This document shows positions 43,685-55,209 of a DNA stretch of 64,000 nt, piece after piece. How positions within the stretch are numbered: the stretch's first letter is position 1; the number at the start of each line of letters is the position of its first letter. The notes beneath the pieces are model-generated. The model did no database searches. It was not told where the DNA came from and saw only the letters and a program-made list of their open reading frames with translations. The DNA comes from Rhodosporidiobolus odoratus (Eukaryota > Basidiomycota > Microbotryomycetes > Sporidiobolales > Sporidiobolaceae), in NCBI GenBank assembly GCA_034387635.1, contig JAOANU010000026.1, forward strand, positions 1 through 64,000, in the 5' to 3' direction. Made by a program: the position numbers and the translations under genes.

Positions 43685-46600
43685 ATGGCTAACAAAGTTA
43701 CGCAAGGACGCGCACCTGAACAATCCTCACTCAACAAGTTCCTCGGTACTAAAGACAGTCAGCCTCATCAGCGGTCACTCTCTGAATTTATCCCCCCCAC
43801 TCCTCCTCTTCCTCCTCATCAACAACCTCAACGCAATCCCTCACCAGGGCCGGCACCCAAGAAGGAACAGGATATGGACATAGACTCGGCAGCCAAGCGT
43901 ACGCCCAGTACAAGCCAGGTCCAAGCACTGCAGATGAGGTTGACATCCTCGCTCTCTCATGTTTCGATGTCACAGCCTCAACCAGCTCGACTAGCAAGAA
44001 GAAACGCGTCCTACCTCCCTCATCTGACTCGGAGGGAGAGGCTGACCAGGGCAAGCAAAGCAGCGAGAGCGGTACGTCCTCTTTCCTCTCATCGCGTCTC
44101 ATCGCGAAGCTCGCTGACATCGCTCGATCCGAATGCACAGACACGAAACGCCCATCGAAATCTCCCGCAAAGCTGCCTGAAAGCGATAAGGAGGAACAGG
44201 ACCCAGCCTCAACCCCGGCGAAGAAGAAACAGAAGACGGCTTCTTCTCCTGCTCCGACTGCGTCTTCGTCCTCCTCGAAACCTGCGCCCAAATCAACTAC
44301 CGTCTCCAAGTCTACCTCGAATGCGACACAAGGCGGAGCCAACAAGAAGGACAAACCCCCCGTCTCTTCCTTTTTTGCTCCCCGCTCGACCCAGCCTGTC
44401 GCCAAAGGCAAGGACAAGGGGAAGAGCAAGGCCAATAGTGATGACGAAGCAGAGCAGGAAAGGGATGGAAGTCCTGCGAGCGGAGAGGCCGAGGACGACG
44501 AGGAAGATAGCGACGAGGAAGAGGAGGAGGATGGAAAAGCTGCGGGCAAGATGTGCGCTTCGCCTCTCGTCTGAGAATCCCTTCTTTCCGAGATCTGTGC
44601 CACAGACACTGACGGCGTAAGAACCGTAGCGCCGACATCTTCTCCAAGGCGAAGTGGGGATCGCAAGGAAGTGACAAGAACGGCAAAGGCAGCGGCAGCA
44701 CGCATTGGAAGAAAGGCGAACCGTACGTTCCTCTTCGCTGCCTCCCCTCAGTGTTGTCATGTTCTGCGCGTTGGCGAAGAGGAGGAGATCGTGGGCGCAC
44801 GGAGCTGACTCGTACTCTGGTCCTTTCCCGTCCCGCCTTCTTCTACCATCCGCCTCTGCAGTGTCCCCTACGCCGCCCTCACTCACACTTTTTCGCGTAT
44901 CGCCGCCACGACGAAGCGTCTCGAAATCTCAGCGTACCTCACCGAGTTCCTCGTCGAGGTCATCGACAAGACGCCTGAAGATTTGGTCAAGGTTGTTTAT
45001 CTGTGTATCAACCGTGTGCGTTTTTATTCTGCCCTCGCTCTCCCTCTCCCGTGCTGGCAGCCTCCCGCATCCTTCACTTAAGCCACTGAGCTCCGCGAGA
45101 CACGCACCGCGCCTCCTATCGTATTGGATCTGATCTTCTCCACCTTGCATCGCACAACCCCCTCCTCCTACAGCTTGCGCCCGATTTCGCCTCCATCGAA
45201 CTGGGCATCGGCGAGCAACTCCTCCAAAAATCCATCGGCGAGTCCTTTGGCCGCACCCTCGCTCAAGTGAAAGCCGAGTACAAGAAAGTAGGCGATTTAG
45301 GGCAAGTGGCGTTGGATTCGAGGAATAGGCAGAGGACGCTGTTCAAGAGTAAACCATTGACGGTTAAGGGCGTGTTTGTCGAGCTGGAGAAGGTTGCGAA
45401 GAGTAGTGGGAAGGACGTGCGTTCCGTTTTCCGCACCTCCTGCCGGTGCTTCCTGGCTCACGAACTTTTCGCTTGCCCCTTCTATACCCTCTGCTTGCCA
45501 TGGTCTCACCTCTGTCAGTCGCAAACTCGCAAAGTCAACCTCATCAAGGGCCTCCTCGCCAAATGTGAAGGCGAAGAAACCAAGTTCCTGATCCGCAGTC
45601 TCGAAGGCAAACTTCGTATCGGTCTAGCCGAGAAAACCGTTCTCACCTCCCTCGCCCACGCGGCGGTCACGGCTGAGAGTCACGCTGGAGGAAAGAAGAG
45701 GTCGAGGGATAGCTTTGCGAGGAGTTTGGAGGAGGGGACTGAAGTGGTCAAGGCGGTTTTCAGTGAGATACCGAGTTATGACCTCGTTGTGCCGGCATTG
45801 CTGGAGAAGGGGGTTGCGGGGTTGAAGGAGGCTTGCTCGCTTACTCCGGGTAAGTGTTCTAGTCTCTCCGCTCTCGCCTCTTGCGGTCTGCTCCCGCTCA
45901 TGTCTCGCCCGCTGACCTCGATGATTCCCTGCAGGTATCCCGCTCAAGCCCATGCTTGCCAAGCCTACCAAGGCTATCTCCGAGGTCCTGGATCGGTTCG
46001 AGGGCAAGGACTTTACGTGCGAGTACAAGTACGACGGGGAGAGGGCACAGGTGCGTCACCGCTTTGCTCCGCCGTTCCTTCGCCCGTGTCAGCAATCTGC
46101 CTACTGCTGATTCAGGACCGGGCTCGGTGACCCGGCTGACAAACTGACCCCTTCTTCTCGCCACCCTTTCTGCTACTCTCCTTCTCTCGTAGATTCACTA
46201 CCTCGACAATGGCTCAATCAAGGTGTTCTCACGCAATTCCGAGGACATGACGGTTAAATACCCCGAATTCGTCACACAATTGCCTAAGGTGCGCTTCGTT
46301 ACCTCCTCGCGCACAACCCTGTACTGACCCTATAATGTCTCCTTGTAGTGCATTAAACCCAACACCACTTCGTTCGTTATCGATGCGGAAGCTGTTGCGT
46401 GGGACACGGAGGAACATCGCATGCTCGAATTCCAGAAGTTGTCGACGAGGAAGAGGAAGGATGTCAAGGCGGAGGATATCAAGGTCAAGGTTCACCTCTT
46501 TGCGTTCGATTTGCTGTATCTCAACGGCGAGGTGCGTTGTGCTTTTTCTTCTCCCTAGCGAGCTTCTCCCGCATGTGATCGAAGCTGACGAAATCGCTTC

Positions 46601-47769
46601 GTGTCGACATGCGTACAGCCTCTCCTCGACAAGAACCTCCGTCAACGCCGCGATCTCCTCCAAACCCACCTTCAACCTGTCGAAGGCGAATTCGCATATG
46701 CCACTTCGGAAGATGCCTCGACAGTCGATGAGATCCAGATCTTCCTTGATAAAAGTATCAAGGATGGATGTGAGGGATTGATGGTTAAGATGCTGGAGGG
46801 AGAAGGGGCCAGTTATGAACCTAGTAGGAGGAGTATTCATTGGTTGAAGGTCAGCTTCTCCCCCTCTCTCTTCTCGCTTTGTCGGTTTGATCACTGACCA
46901 ACCTCTGCATCTTCCCCACTGTTCCCTCGCCGTCGGTCCTGCCCTCGTACGTGACGACACTGATAGCTCAAGAAAGACTACCTTGCAGGCGTCGGCGACT
47001 CGTTCGACCTCGTCGTCATCGGTGCAGACTACGGCAAGGGCAAGCGCACCAACGTGTACGGAGCGTTCCACCTGGCGACGTATGACGCCGACAGTGGGAC
47101 GTACCAGATGGTGTGCAAGATCGGAACTGGGTTCTCCGATGAAGCCTTGAAGAGCCATTGGGAGACGCTGCACCCGTTCGTCGACCTCGTCCCTTCCACT
47201 CAGTCTCCTTGAACTCATCATCTCTTTTGTGTGCAGTCTTGAGCTGCAGCAGAAGAAAGCCTACTACGACACTGGCGACATCCCGACGAACAAGCTGCCG
47301 AACGTTTTCTTCGAAGCCAAGGTTGTCTGGGAAGTACTCGCTGCCGACCTTTCGCTGTCACCTATCTATCCAGCTGCCAAGGGTGCGTTTCCACTGCTCC
47401 TCTGGGCCTTCTACCCCGGCGAACCCAGTCTGCCCGAGCACTCACTGATCTATCTTTGCCCGGGGTTACGTAGGTCTCGCCGGCGAGCGTGGTATCTCGC
47501 TCCGTTTCCCCAGGTTCATCCGCACCAGGGACGACAAGGACGCTGAGCAGAGTACGGAACCCGAGTCAGTGCGTCCTCATTTCCCTCCTTCACTGTCCCA
47601 CCTGCCCCGACGTCCCTCGCTTCTATTTCAGACTGTCACTGACAAATTATGACTGTTCTGACAGATTGCCGATGCCTACCGCCGTCAAGCTATCCAGGCT
47701 GGAGGAGGGGCGGGTGGGAAGAAGGGAAAGAAGGGCGGAGGTGGTGGGGTGGACGATGGGTTCTGGTAA
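43685..47769 (+). CDS. LIG1: DNA ligase I (ATP-dependent), 15 exons, 907 aa
   Basis: Seals Okazaki fragments and repair nicks in the nucleus (CDC9 of yeast). Exons: 43685-43898, 43976-44071, 44141-44552, 44630-44722, 44862-45015, 45174-45416, 45519-45849, 45935-46050, 46193-46288, 46349-46531, 46619-46849, 46967-47175, 47237-47382, 47474-47568, 47665-47769 (908 codons). The N-terminal 240 residues are disordered with PCNA-box-like QSSLNKFL at residue 13, NLS-like KKKR and an acidic run. Then come the DNA-binding domain ([21 protein letters not shown]), the adenylation domain with active-site Lys in [10 protein letters not shown], motifs [27 protein letters not shown] and HWLKLKKDYL, and the OB domain ending in [13 protein letters not shown]. 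The tail is Gly/Lys rich and ends DDGFW. Introns run 52-154 nt. Confidence 0.97.
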
Positions 47770-49499
47770 AGTGGCGTGGGTGTTTCCGCTTGCATGTCGT
47801 AGGACTACGTGTGCTTGATGATCCAGCTTCTATCTACCTTTTGCGTCGACTGCGGGAGGCCGGCCGTGCTCGAGGTTGCAGAGTTCACGATGACCTTCGC
47901 AACTCGAAAAAAATGGTGCGCTTGCTCGCCTTTACAAGGGTGCGGCCGAAGCTGCCGGCCGTATGAGCGTGTCGAGTTGAGCAGGAGAGCTATGGGGAGC
48001 TATGGAAGCTTCAGGAGCCGTTGCAGCAGGAAACGCTCGACCCTCTTCGCCCCCGCCAAGACTCTAATCGGTATGCAGGAGCAAGCCGGAGAGCCAGCAC
48101 CACATCCTCTAGCACCCATCTCCGCCGCCCCATGTCACCACAGACAGGCGCCGCCGCCTCAAGACGATGAAGGCACGCCAACGGAGCCAGGATATCTCAA
48201 GGTCTATACTGGTAGGTTCAGCTGACTTGACAGCGCCATGTAAATGTACTGAGAGCAATTTGCCGAATAGCGGCTCAAGCTCTCATCGCTCTCGGCGGGA
48301 TGCCTCTTGGCCACCCCGCCCTTCAGCCCACTCGCGTACGCACTTTGTCCCTCCCGAATCCAATACCCGCCCGAAGGTTCAACCTAGAAGCTCGAATGGC
48401 TATAAACCTGGAGCTTTACGAGCAGCTAACATGGGTACAGATAAGTCATGGTGTCAGTTTAGCGCAAAAGTGCACGGGTCTGTTGCAGCGGTTTCTAAGC
48501 CCTCGGTAGGCGAGTCATCCGGTCAGTGTTGACGATGTACGTTAGCTCACGCAATCTCACCTTGGACCATAGCTTCCACCTATCAAGCGGCTCTACGCGT
48601 TTCTCATGCGGATAGCTACCCGGCATCAAGATATGAACCTGCTCCCTACTCCATTCCCAGAATCGGCCTTTCCCTCTCATTATCTGTTCAGGGCCATCCT
48701 CAAGCCTCGGTATCTCCCTGCGTCACTCTCAACGAAAGCCTGAGCCGCACACAGCCGCCCTTCCCATCCATCGCGCTCGCATTCTCATCTGCCTCGGCGA
48801 AAGAAAGTCGCTTCCCCACCTTGACAGCTTCCGCCATCCTTCTCCGCCTGTCGAAAACCCCAAAGGCAGACGGAGCTTCCGTTCCGTGCAAGCTTTGCCG
48901 CACTTGCAGAGCAGGTCAACATCCTTGCCGGTCCTTTTTCCTGCGATGAGATGGGTCATCAACCGCTCGCGCAGGCACAGAACAAGCCGAAGCTGAGGGA
49001 GGCGCGAGATAGCTGCAAGAGCACGAGCGGCTTGAGGGACTGAAGCCAGAAGAAGCTGGGCGATGGCGAAAGGAGACGCAGGTCGGGAACTTGGGGTGGG
49101 GAAGTCGTGGTTGGACACTTTGGCGCCGTATGTCGTTACCTTTGCATGGGCTTAAATGTGTATTGAGTGTTTTGCAACTGTTTGAGCTATCCAATGCTGG
49201 ATTTGAACGTACAATGCCTTCGAGAGAGGCCGTTGGGACGGATTGGGAAGGTCGCGAGTTTAAGGTCCGCTGGTATGGGAGTTGTGCACGTCCTTCAGAG
49301 CAGCAGCGGGGGCCCCTCGTACCTGTGGGATCTTTTCTGAGTGCAGGAATCGCGAACAGTAGCTCGCTCGCACACTGAGCACTCTCACCTCGGAAGCTTC
49401 CCTTATTTGAGCCGCGTGCTCCAGCTCGCAGACCCTGGTACTAATGAGGTTCCATTGCTCCTGAGTCTGCTGCGAAGTACTGCTAGCTGCTATATCACG
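47770..49499. other. Intergenic stretch with only weak coding signals
   Basis: After LIG1 there are short frames but no complete gene I can defend. A plus-strand frame from about 48260 to 48507 (AAQALIALGGMPLGHPALQP ... NLEARMAINLELYEQLTWV) looks protein-like and could be a last exon of a small gene with a first exon near 48010. A minus-strand frame 49118-48729 (SVPQAARALAAISRLPQLRL, two CxC-like Cys) is an alternative. Confidence 0.3.
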
Positions 49500-51036
49500 T
49501 TATTGCTGCGCCTTGGTTCGCTTCCTTTTCCCCCTTCCTAGCTCCGGGACTGGTGTGTTTTCCTTCTCGCCGCCTCGCCCTGCTCCTTCCGACTCACTAG
49601 GATCCACCGTTCCTGCCCTCGTGCTTCTGCTGCTCTCCGCCTTCCGCTCGGCTGGAGCTGGGAAGCCCGGAATGCCCATCTTCGCGAATAACTCTGCCTC
49701 ATCCACCACCCTGATTTCGCACAACTTGCTCTTGCCCGGTGACTTTGTCCACTTGACCGCCGGAGGTCTTTCTGCGGGTTCGAACGAGCACGAAGACGAT
49801 GCAGGGGGAACGGAAACGGGAATGAGGCGGTAGGTGGTGTGCGCGGTACTGGTTTTGCGAGGTGATGAAGGAGAGCGAGGGATGAAGGTACGGGTGCGCC
49901 TGGTTGGCGATCGATTCTCGGCGCGCGCTGAGTCAAGAGAGACGAGGAGATGGTCTGGGTCGACAGGCTGAGGCGTACTGGGGAGCTCGGTGAAGAGGAA
50001 AGGAGAAGGCGAATGAGCGGTTCTTGAAGGTGGACGTGAGGGACCGTCAACGGGTACTTGGATGTCGTCCTCCAGCTGCGCTCTTGAGCTTGAGGCAGCT
50101 CGCGAATGACGACGCCATTCGCCTGTCCAAGGCGACGCCGTGCCGGAGGGTAAAGCGTCCACGTCGATGTTCCGCTGAGCAACGGCAGCGCTGCCTACGG
50201 TCGATCCTGACGTGATACCGGCACTTGCTTCGGCGGATTGGGCGGGCGATAGGTTGTGGGACGAAGGGACGGATCGAGGAAGGTTGGACGACAAGGCGCC
50301 GACGGAGAGAAGAGGTGAAGAAAGCGGTCGGTCGGTATATTCTCCCTCTGTTTCATGTAGGGACAAAGTCAGGCTCCATGCGAAAATCAGGTCCCCCTAG
50401 CTTGTAGACGTACCGCTGAGCCCAGGGAATGCGTCTGACATCGCCCCTGCCTCATCTTTCTCATCCGCAGCTTTTTCCCACATCCTCTCCTCAGGCTCCG
50501 ACGTCAGCATCCGCCTCGTCATGGCCCTTCTTACACTTCTCAGTGGTACTGAAGAGGTCGAAGTAGGCGAAGGCATTGAGCTTGACCCGGGAAGATGTTC
50601 GTGCGGTGCAACAAGACGAAGGAAAAGGAGAGAGAAGGAGAGGCAGTTCGAAGCGTCGCGATGATTTGGATCCGTAGGCGGGACGCTGATGGACGATGGT
50701 GGTGTCTGGAGTAGCAAAATGCCAGCGATGAAGCCTACGATGGCGAAGGAGGACGTCAGGACAAGCGAGAAGACAGCTGCCGGCGGACGGGAAGAAAGAA
50801 AAAAATCCAACACCTTTCCGTTGGCTCACAGCCACACTCTTCCGCGGACGCCCTCTGCCGCCTTCGTCCCATGCTCGTTGACTGCCTTTGCTCGCTTGCA
50901 CCGTGTGAGAAAGAGGCGTGTGTGCAGGCGACCAGGGTGAAGCGACGAAGGGCTCTTGATACGACTTCCGAGGAGGTGTCTCATCATACAGTCGAAAGCT
51001 GAATTGGCTCCAGGTGAGCGCGTGCGTTCGAGTCGA
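49500..51036 (-). CDS. Uncharacterised gene B, right copy: single-pass membrane protein (5' exons unresolved)
   Basis: Three 3' exons fit in frame: 51036-50814, 50776-50414 (after a 37-nt intron) and 50347-49500. The product has a basic/Ser-Thr-rich segment (RLYDETPPRKSYQEPFVASP), then one transmembrane helix (VFSLVLTSSFAIVGFIAGILLL), and a long polar C-terminal part with PRSPSSPRKTS and a conserved-looking AELFAKMGIPGFPAP near the end. This may be a membrane or nuclear-envelope protein; no family recognised. The first two exons lie in the right arm; the coding sequence crosses the arm edge at 50469 and ends in the spacer, so this copy is intact where the left one is not. Upstream exons probably lie at 51040-51600 (for example ISEKVSTTLEKVAVNYNHQA). 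Confidence 0.65.
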
Positions 51037-54000
51037 CTAGCGCACTCTGCAAGCGTTCCCGAGCGATCCTTCATCAAGCTTCCGAGAAGCAACGCAGCTG
51101 AGCGCGCTTGGTGGTTGTAATTGACGGCGACCTTCTCAAGAGTGGTGGATACCTTCTCACTGATCCCTGTCCAGGCTGATGAAGGCACGGGGGTAGTGTC
51201 GCAGTGCGCTACTACAGTGACGGAAGAGTAGAGTATACATGCTTGCATGCCTTGTGCGAAATACGAGGCCGAGGGGAAAAGCAGGCAAGGAGGGTAAACT
51301 ACACAATGCGAAGGTAGACTGACTAATGATGAGATAAGACAGGAGGATGATAGAGGGAATGAGGTTAGACAGGAGGATGGAAGAGGGCACGATAGAGGAG
51401 ATGCAGAAAGCTAGAAAGTGAGAAGAAAGAAGGGGATAAAGGGAGGAGAGAAAGGGAAAGAAGGTTGGGTGCGTCTCTTCGCGATGTCTCCGGCGGGACG
51501 AGGTGGGCGTGGTGCTCGAGTAGGCCGAGAGCAACCAAGGCTCGAAGAGTTGCCGACGATTTGATCCATCGAGGCGCCTGGGACGACGAGGTCGACATGG
51601 AGGAAGACCTGGCTAGACCGGCGGTCGCGTCGTCTGTGGCCAGCGTATGCGTCCTTGCTGGCGAGTGTCGGCTCAGAGAGGCGAGGAGAAGAGGTGCCGC
51701 ACAAGAGGGGAATGTTAGAGGCGGAGGATACTGCCGTGGAGATTGTCGAGTCGGGAGGCGCAAGTGATACCTACGGGTGATGGCGGCAGAGTTGTCGAGA
51801 TGGCGTCTATGGTGTTGCTTGAGGATCTTCTACAAGCATGCAAAGCGTCAGGAGCAGCTCCGACGAGAGAAGGACAAGAGAGACAGAAACGTACAAGATG
51901 CGATTGTCGGAAACCGCCGAAACCAAACAAATACAATGTAGAGAGGACAGAGCGCCTTAGCGCTCCTCCTGCTCCTGCTCCATTTCCGAGAGCATGCTCT
52001 CCATGAGCTCGTCCAACTCATCGAGAGCGAGCTCGGCATCGTCGCTGAAGAAGCGCTCCTGCTCCCGCTCCTCGACCTCATTCTCGTCAACGTCAATGGT
52101 GGAGAGCGAGGGGAAGAATTTCAACTCGACGTCGGGAGTAGAAGGAGGCGTGGTGAGGCTGGAGGAACCGGCAGAGTCGCTGGCGGGAGGAGAAGGAGGA
52201 GTGCGGAGGGGAAGGAAGGGTTCGACAACGAGCTCATCGAGGGCCGAGACGAGGTCTTCCACCAGAACCACGGCTTTGTCCGTGCGAGATTCGATGTTGT
52301 CCTCGACAAAAACGTCGGCGGAAGAGGGCTCGAGGTGGTGAGGAGCGGGAAGGGCAGGGGAGAAGTAGGCGACGAGGTCGTCGAGCTCCGGCACCAAGTC
52401 TTCCAACGAGAGGTTGTCGGCCTCGACGTACTGACTAATGGTCTCTTCGGCGAGCGAGTCGGCACGAGCGTCATTGTCGCTTGCTGAGGACGGGGAGTAA
52501 GGGTTCCAGAGGGGAAAGACGGGAGGGGTCACCGCGGCGACGGCGACAGCTTTGACGACCCTCTTCTTGTTGGTCTTGAGAAGGTTGCGGTACTGAAAGT
52601 AGGGGACCTCGTCGTGCCCTTCGGAGGCGGGGACACGAGGATTGATGTCCCGGCCCTCGAGACGAGCGTAGGCGTCATCGCGGTGCCTCTGCTTGAGGGC
52701 GTCACAAGCGTCAATGTGCGGGACTTGAGTCCTGTTGATCGGGCCGACAGGGGAGGTGTTGTAGACAAGAGAAGAGTTGGTGGACGAGGTCGAAGTGGTG
52801 GCACCGGTAACCTTGTCGCCATCCTGGTCGACGCTGGTGCTCACAGCGTCGACGATGCCGGCGTAGGCGCAGGTGATAGCCGAGCCGCTCTTGATCAGGG
52901 GGAGGGAAAGCTGTGACGTGAGGAAAGGTAAAATGAGCTTTTGACTCGCGGGCAGACCATGAAAGAGGAGAATGGGATAAACATACAGTGAAACTGGCGG
53001 ATTCAGCAATGCAACCAGAGGAAGAACAGCCAGCAATGTGACCGCTGGCAATCGTCTTGACCTCGATTGCGGGAATGGCCGAGGGGTCATTGGCGGACTG
53101 CCTCTCGACGGGCGAGACGGCTTGACCACGGGACTTGCCTGCGAATCCGATATGAGGGTTAGCTCAAGGTCGCAGGGGTCCGCAGAAGAAAGCCAGCGGA
53201 GCACACCATTGGAACCCTTCAAGCCAAGTTTGCCGACGAGCTTCTGGGCGAAGCCGGACTTGGCCTTGACGGTGCCAACCTTGACAGGACCCGGCCAGAC
53301 GTCCTGGACGAGCTGCTCAGGAGTGACGTACTCGGGGATCGCCCTGTTGGCGAGGCCGTGCTCGTTGTCGATTGGGGTGTAAGCGTCGACATTGCCGACG
53401 ATGGAGGGGACGGGAGCTGATGAGAGGAAGCAAGGCGTAATGGAGTCAGCCTTGATGCAGAGAGCAGCTACGGAAGTGTGTGACTCACCTGCACCCTCCA
53501 AACCAGCGCCAATCTCGCCTCCGATAGTTTTGACGAGCGCGTTGAGGAGTGCGTTCGAGTCGAACGAGTCAAAACTGAGAGCCGGGAGCTGGTTGATGAC
53601 AGTGCCGGTAGTGGTGGGGGTAGAGGGAATGCCGTTGGGGGCGGTGAGGGCCACGTAGGCGCCCCCGGTGAAGAGGGAAGAAGCAGAGAGAGAAGCGGAG
53701 ATAGTAGAGAGCATGTTGTATGTGAGTGAGAGTGAGTGGGTGTGTGGAAAGCGGGTATGAGGATGAGTAGTATCTCGCGAGTGAGATGAAAGGAAGCAAG
53801 AGAGAGCAGCTCATCCCCTTCCAATAGACCGAGCAGAGTCGATGCCAGGGGGAGAGACAAAATAGATGGCTGGTCGTCGTGAGCAGCACCCCATCCAGCA
53901 GCCTTGAGCAGTGTTGGGCCATGGGAGAGGGTAGGAAAAGTTGAATAGTATTTTAGAAAAATCCCAAATACCCCGATAGAGGACGAGGATGAGAAGGGAT

Positions 54001-55209
54001 AAACGGCGGCGGCGGCGAGAAGTCGAGGCGGAGTGAAGGAGACGGTAGCGGTGCAGCATCAACATCTCCTGTCGCCGGTGCAAGCTGTAGAGATAGCTGG
54101 GGATTTGTAGGAAGTCTCAGTAACTCTGTTCCCCCTAAGCAGGTGGTGGACGTCTGGTAAACGGCCCGCCGATTCCTCCTCGTGCGTCTTCATCGCTCAT
54201 GTCGTTACTGCAACCCGCTTTGACCTCGAGAGTCAAACAGGAAAGGCAGATTGCCTCACCTGAGTCCTTCATTCAGCCCCACCTTTGTCTCCTTCGCTCG
54301 CTCGCTCGCTCTCTTCCTTCTCCTCGACTTCATCGCTCAACTTCATCGCTCTCTCCACCTCTTCACCCAGCCGAGAGGAAGTTGAGGACACCGACGACAT
54401 GGTGCGACGCAGCTCGCTCTGACCCCTCCAACGCGTCTCACCGCCGTCCTCCAGCATCACTTTCTCTTCCCTCGACATGCACCTCGCCTTAGCACCATGA
54501 CCTGCTCCAGCTCAGCCTTCATGTGAGCAGCAAACCCCAGGCGTGGCCGTTGAACCCATTTCGCAAGGGCGCTTGTTAGGTCGATGTCGGCGTCACGTCG
54601 CATTCTTGCTGAGATGGCGGAGTTCGCTAGGTTGGGCATGGTGTACGTCAGGGTTCCCTTCATCCTGTCCGTTTCTTGAGGCTTACAAGAGCACCCTCGC
54701 CGAGATCCGATGACAGGAGAAGGCAGTCGGGATGGCGGACGTAGAGGTCGGCGGAGTTGGGCTAGTCGACTTGGGTGACGGCGCACTGATCAAACGCATC
54801 TAGTAAATCCCAACGAGCAGCTCAGGACGTCGGATCAGCGAGAGGTCAAGTAGAATCACCTCTCCCGCCCCCTCGCTCAACTTCGCTTAGCGACCGATCT
54901 TCGTGTTCAAGAGTCACCCCGCGTCTTGACCCCTTGCATCCCTCTCACGACCTGCTCTGCTCCTGCTCCTCGACCACTCTGCAATGTTCGCCGTCTTTGC
55001 GGTCGTCGTCGTCGTCGCCCTCGACCTCCCTCCGCGGCTTTCCCGGTCCTATCCACCTTAGCTTCCCAGTCGACCTCAGACTGCTGCGCTGCAGACGCGC
55101 TGCGCCGCTATGCCGAATCGAGCCTTCTCCTGTCCGCCTACGCTCGAACGCCGCGATGCTACCTCCAGGTCGGCTCTTTCACCGGGCGCCCGCCTTACTC
55201 GAATATCCC
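50469..55209. repeat. Right arm of large inverted repeat (4,741 bp)
   Basis: Reverse complement of 35329-40571 without the hAT MITE. The inner edge is at 50469 (shared AGCTTTTTCCC, then divergence) and the outer edge at 55209 (shared GAATATCCC). It holds gene A (51957-53714) and the 5' part of gene B. The stretch 53715-55209 mirrors 35329-36823 and has no confident gene. Confidence 0.95.
51957..53714 (-). CDS. Uncharacterised gene A, right copy, 513 aa after splicing
   Basis: Mirror of 36824-38581 with the same four exons (53714-53489, 53416-53207, 53138-52987, 52910-51957). Coding differences from the left copy that I see are L-to-P and F-to-P near residue 30, A-to-D (VWPG context), E-to-K (SGFAQ context) and V-to-S after GCIAE, plus two synonymous changes there. 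All lie in exons 1-3; exon 4 (954 nt) appears identical. Both copies keep intact frames and splice sites, so both may be functional. Confidence 0.75.
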   Translation of the reverse strand: MLSTISASLSASSLFTGGAYVALTAPNGIPSTPTTTGTVINQLPALSFDSFDSNALLNALVKTIGGEIGAGLEGAGESHTSVAALCIKADSITPCFLSSAPVPSIVGNVDAYTPIDNEHGLANRAIPEYVTPEQLVQDVWPGPVKVGTVKAKSGFAQKLVGKLGLKGSNGVLRWLSSADPCDLELTLISDSQASPVVKPSRPSRGSPPMTPRPFPQSRSRRLPAVTLLAVLPLVALLNPPVSLYVYPILLFHGLPASQKLILPFLTSQLSLPLIKSGSAITCAYAGIVDAVSTSVDQDGDKVTGATTSTSSTNSSLVYNTSPVGPINRTQVPHIDACDALKQRHRDDAYARLEGRDINPRVPASEGHDEVPYFQYRNLLKTNKKRVVKAVAVAAVTPPVFPLWNPYSPSSASDNDARADSLAEETISQYVEADNLSLEDLVPELDDLVAYFSPALPAPHHLEPSSADVFVEDNIESRTDKAVVLVEDLVSALDELVVEPFLPLRTPPSPPASDSAGSSSLTTPPSTPDVELKFFPSLSTIDVDENEVEEREQERFFSDDAELALDELDELMESMLSEMEQEQEER

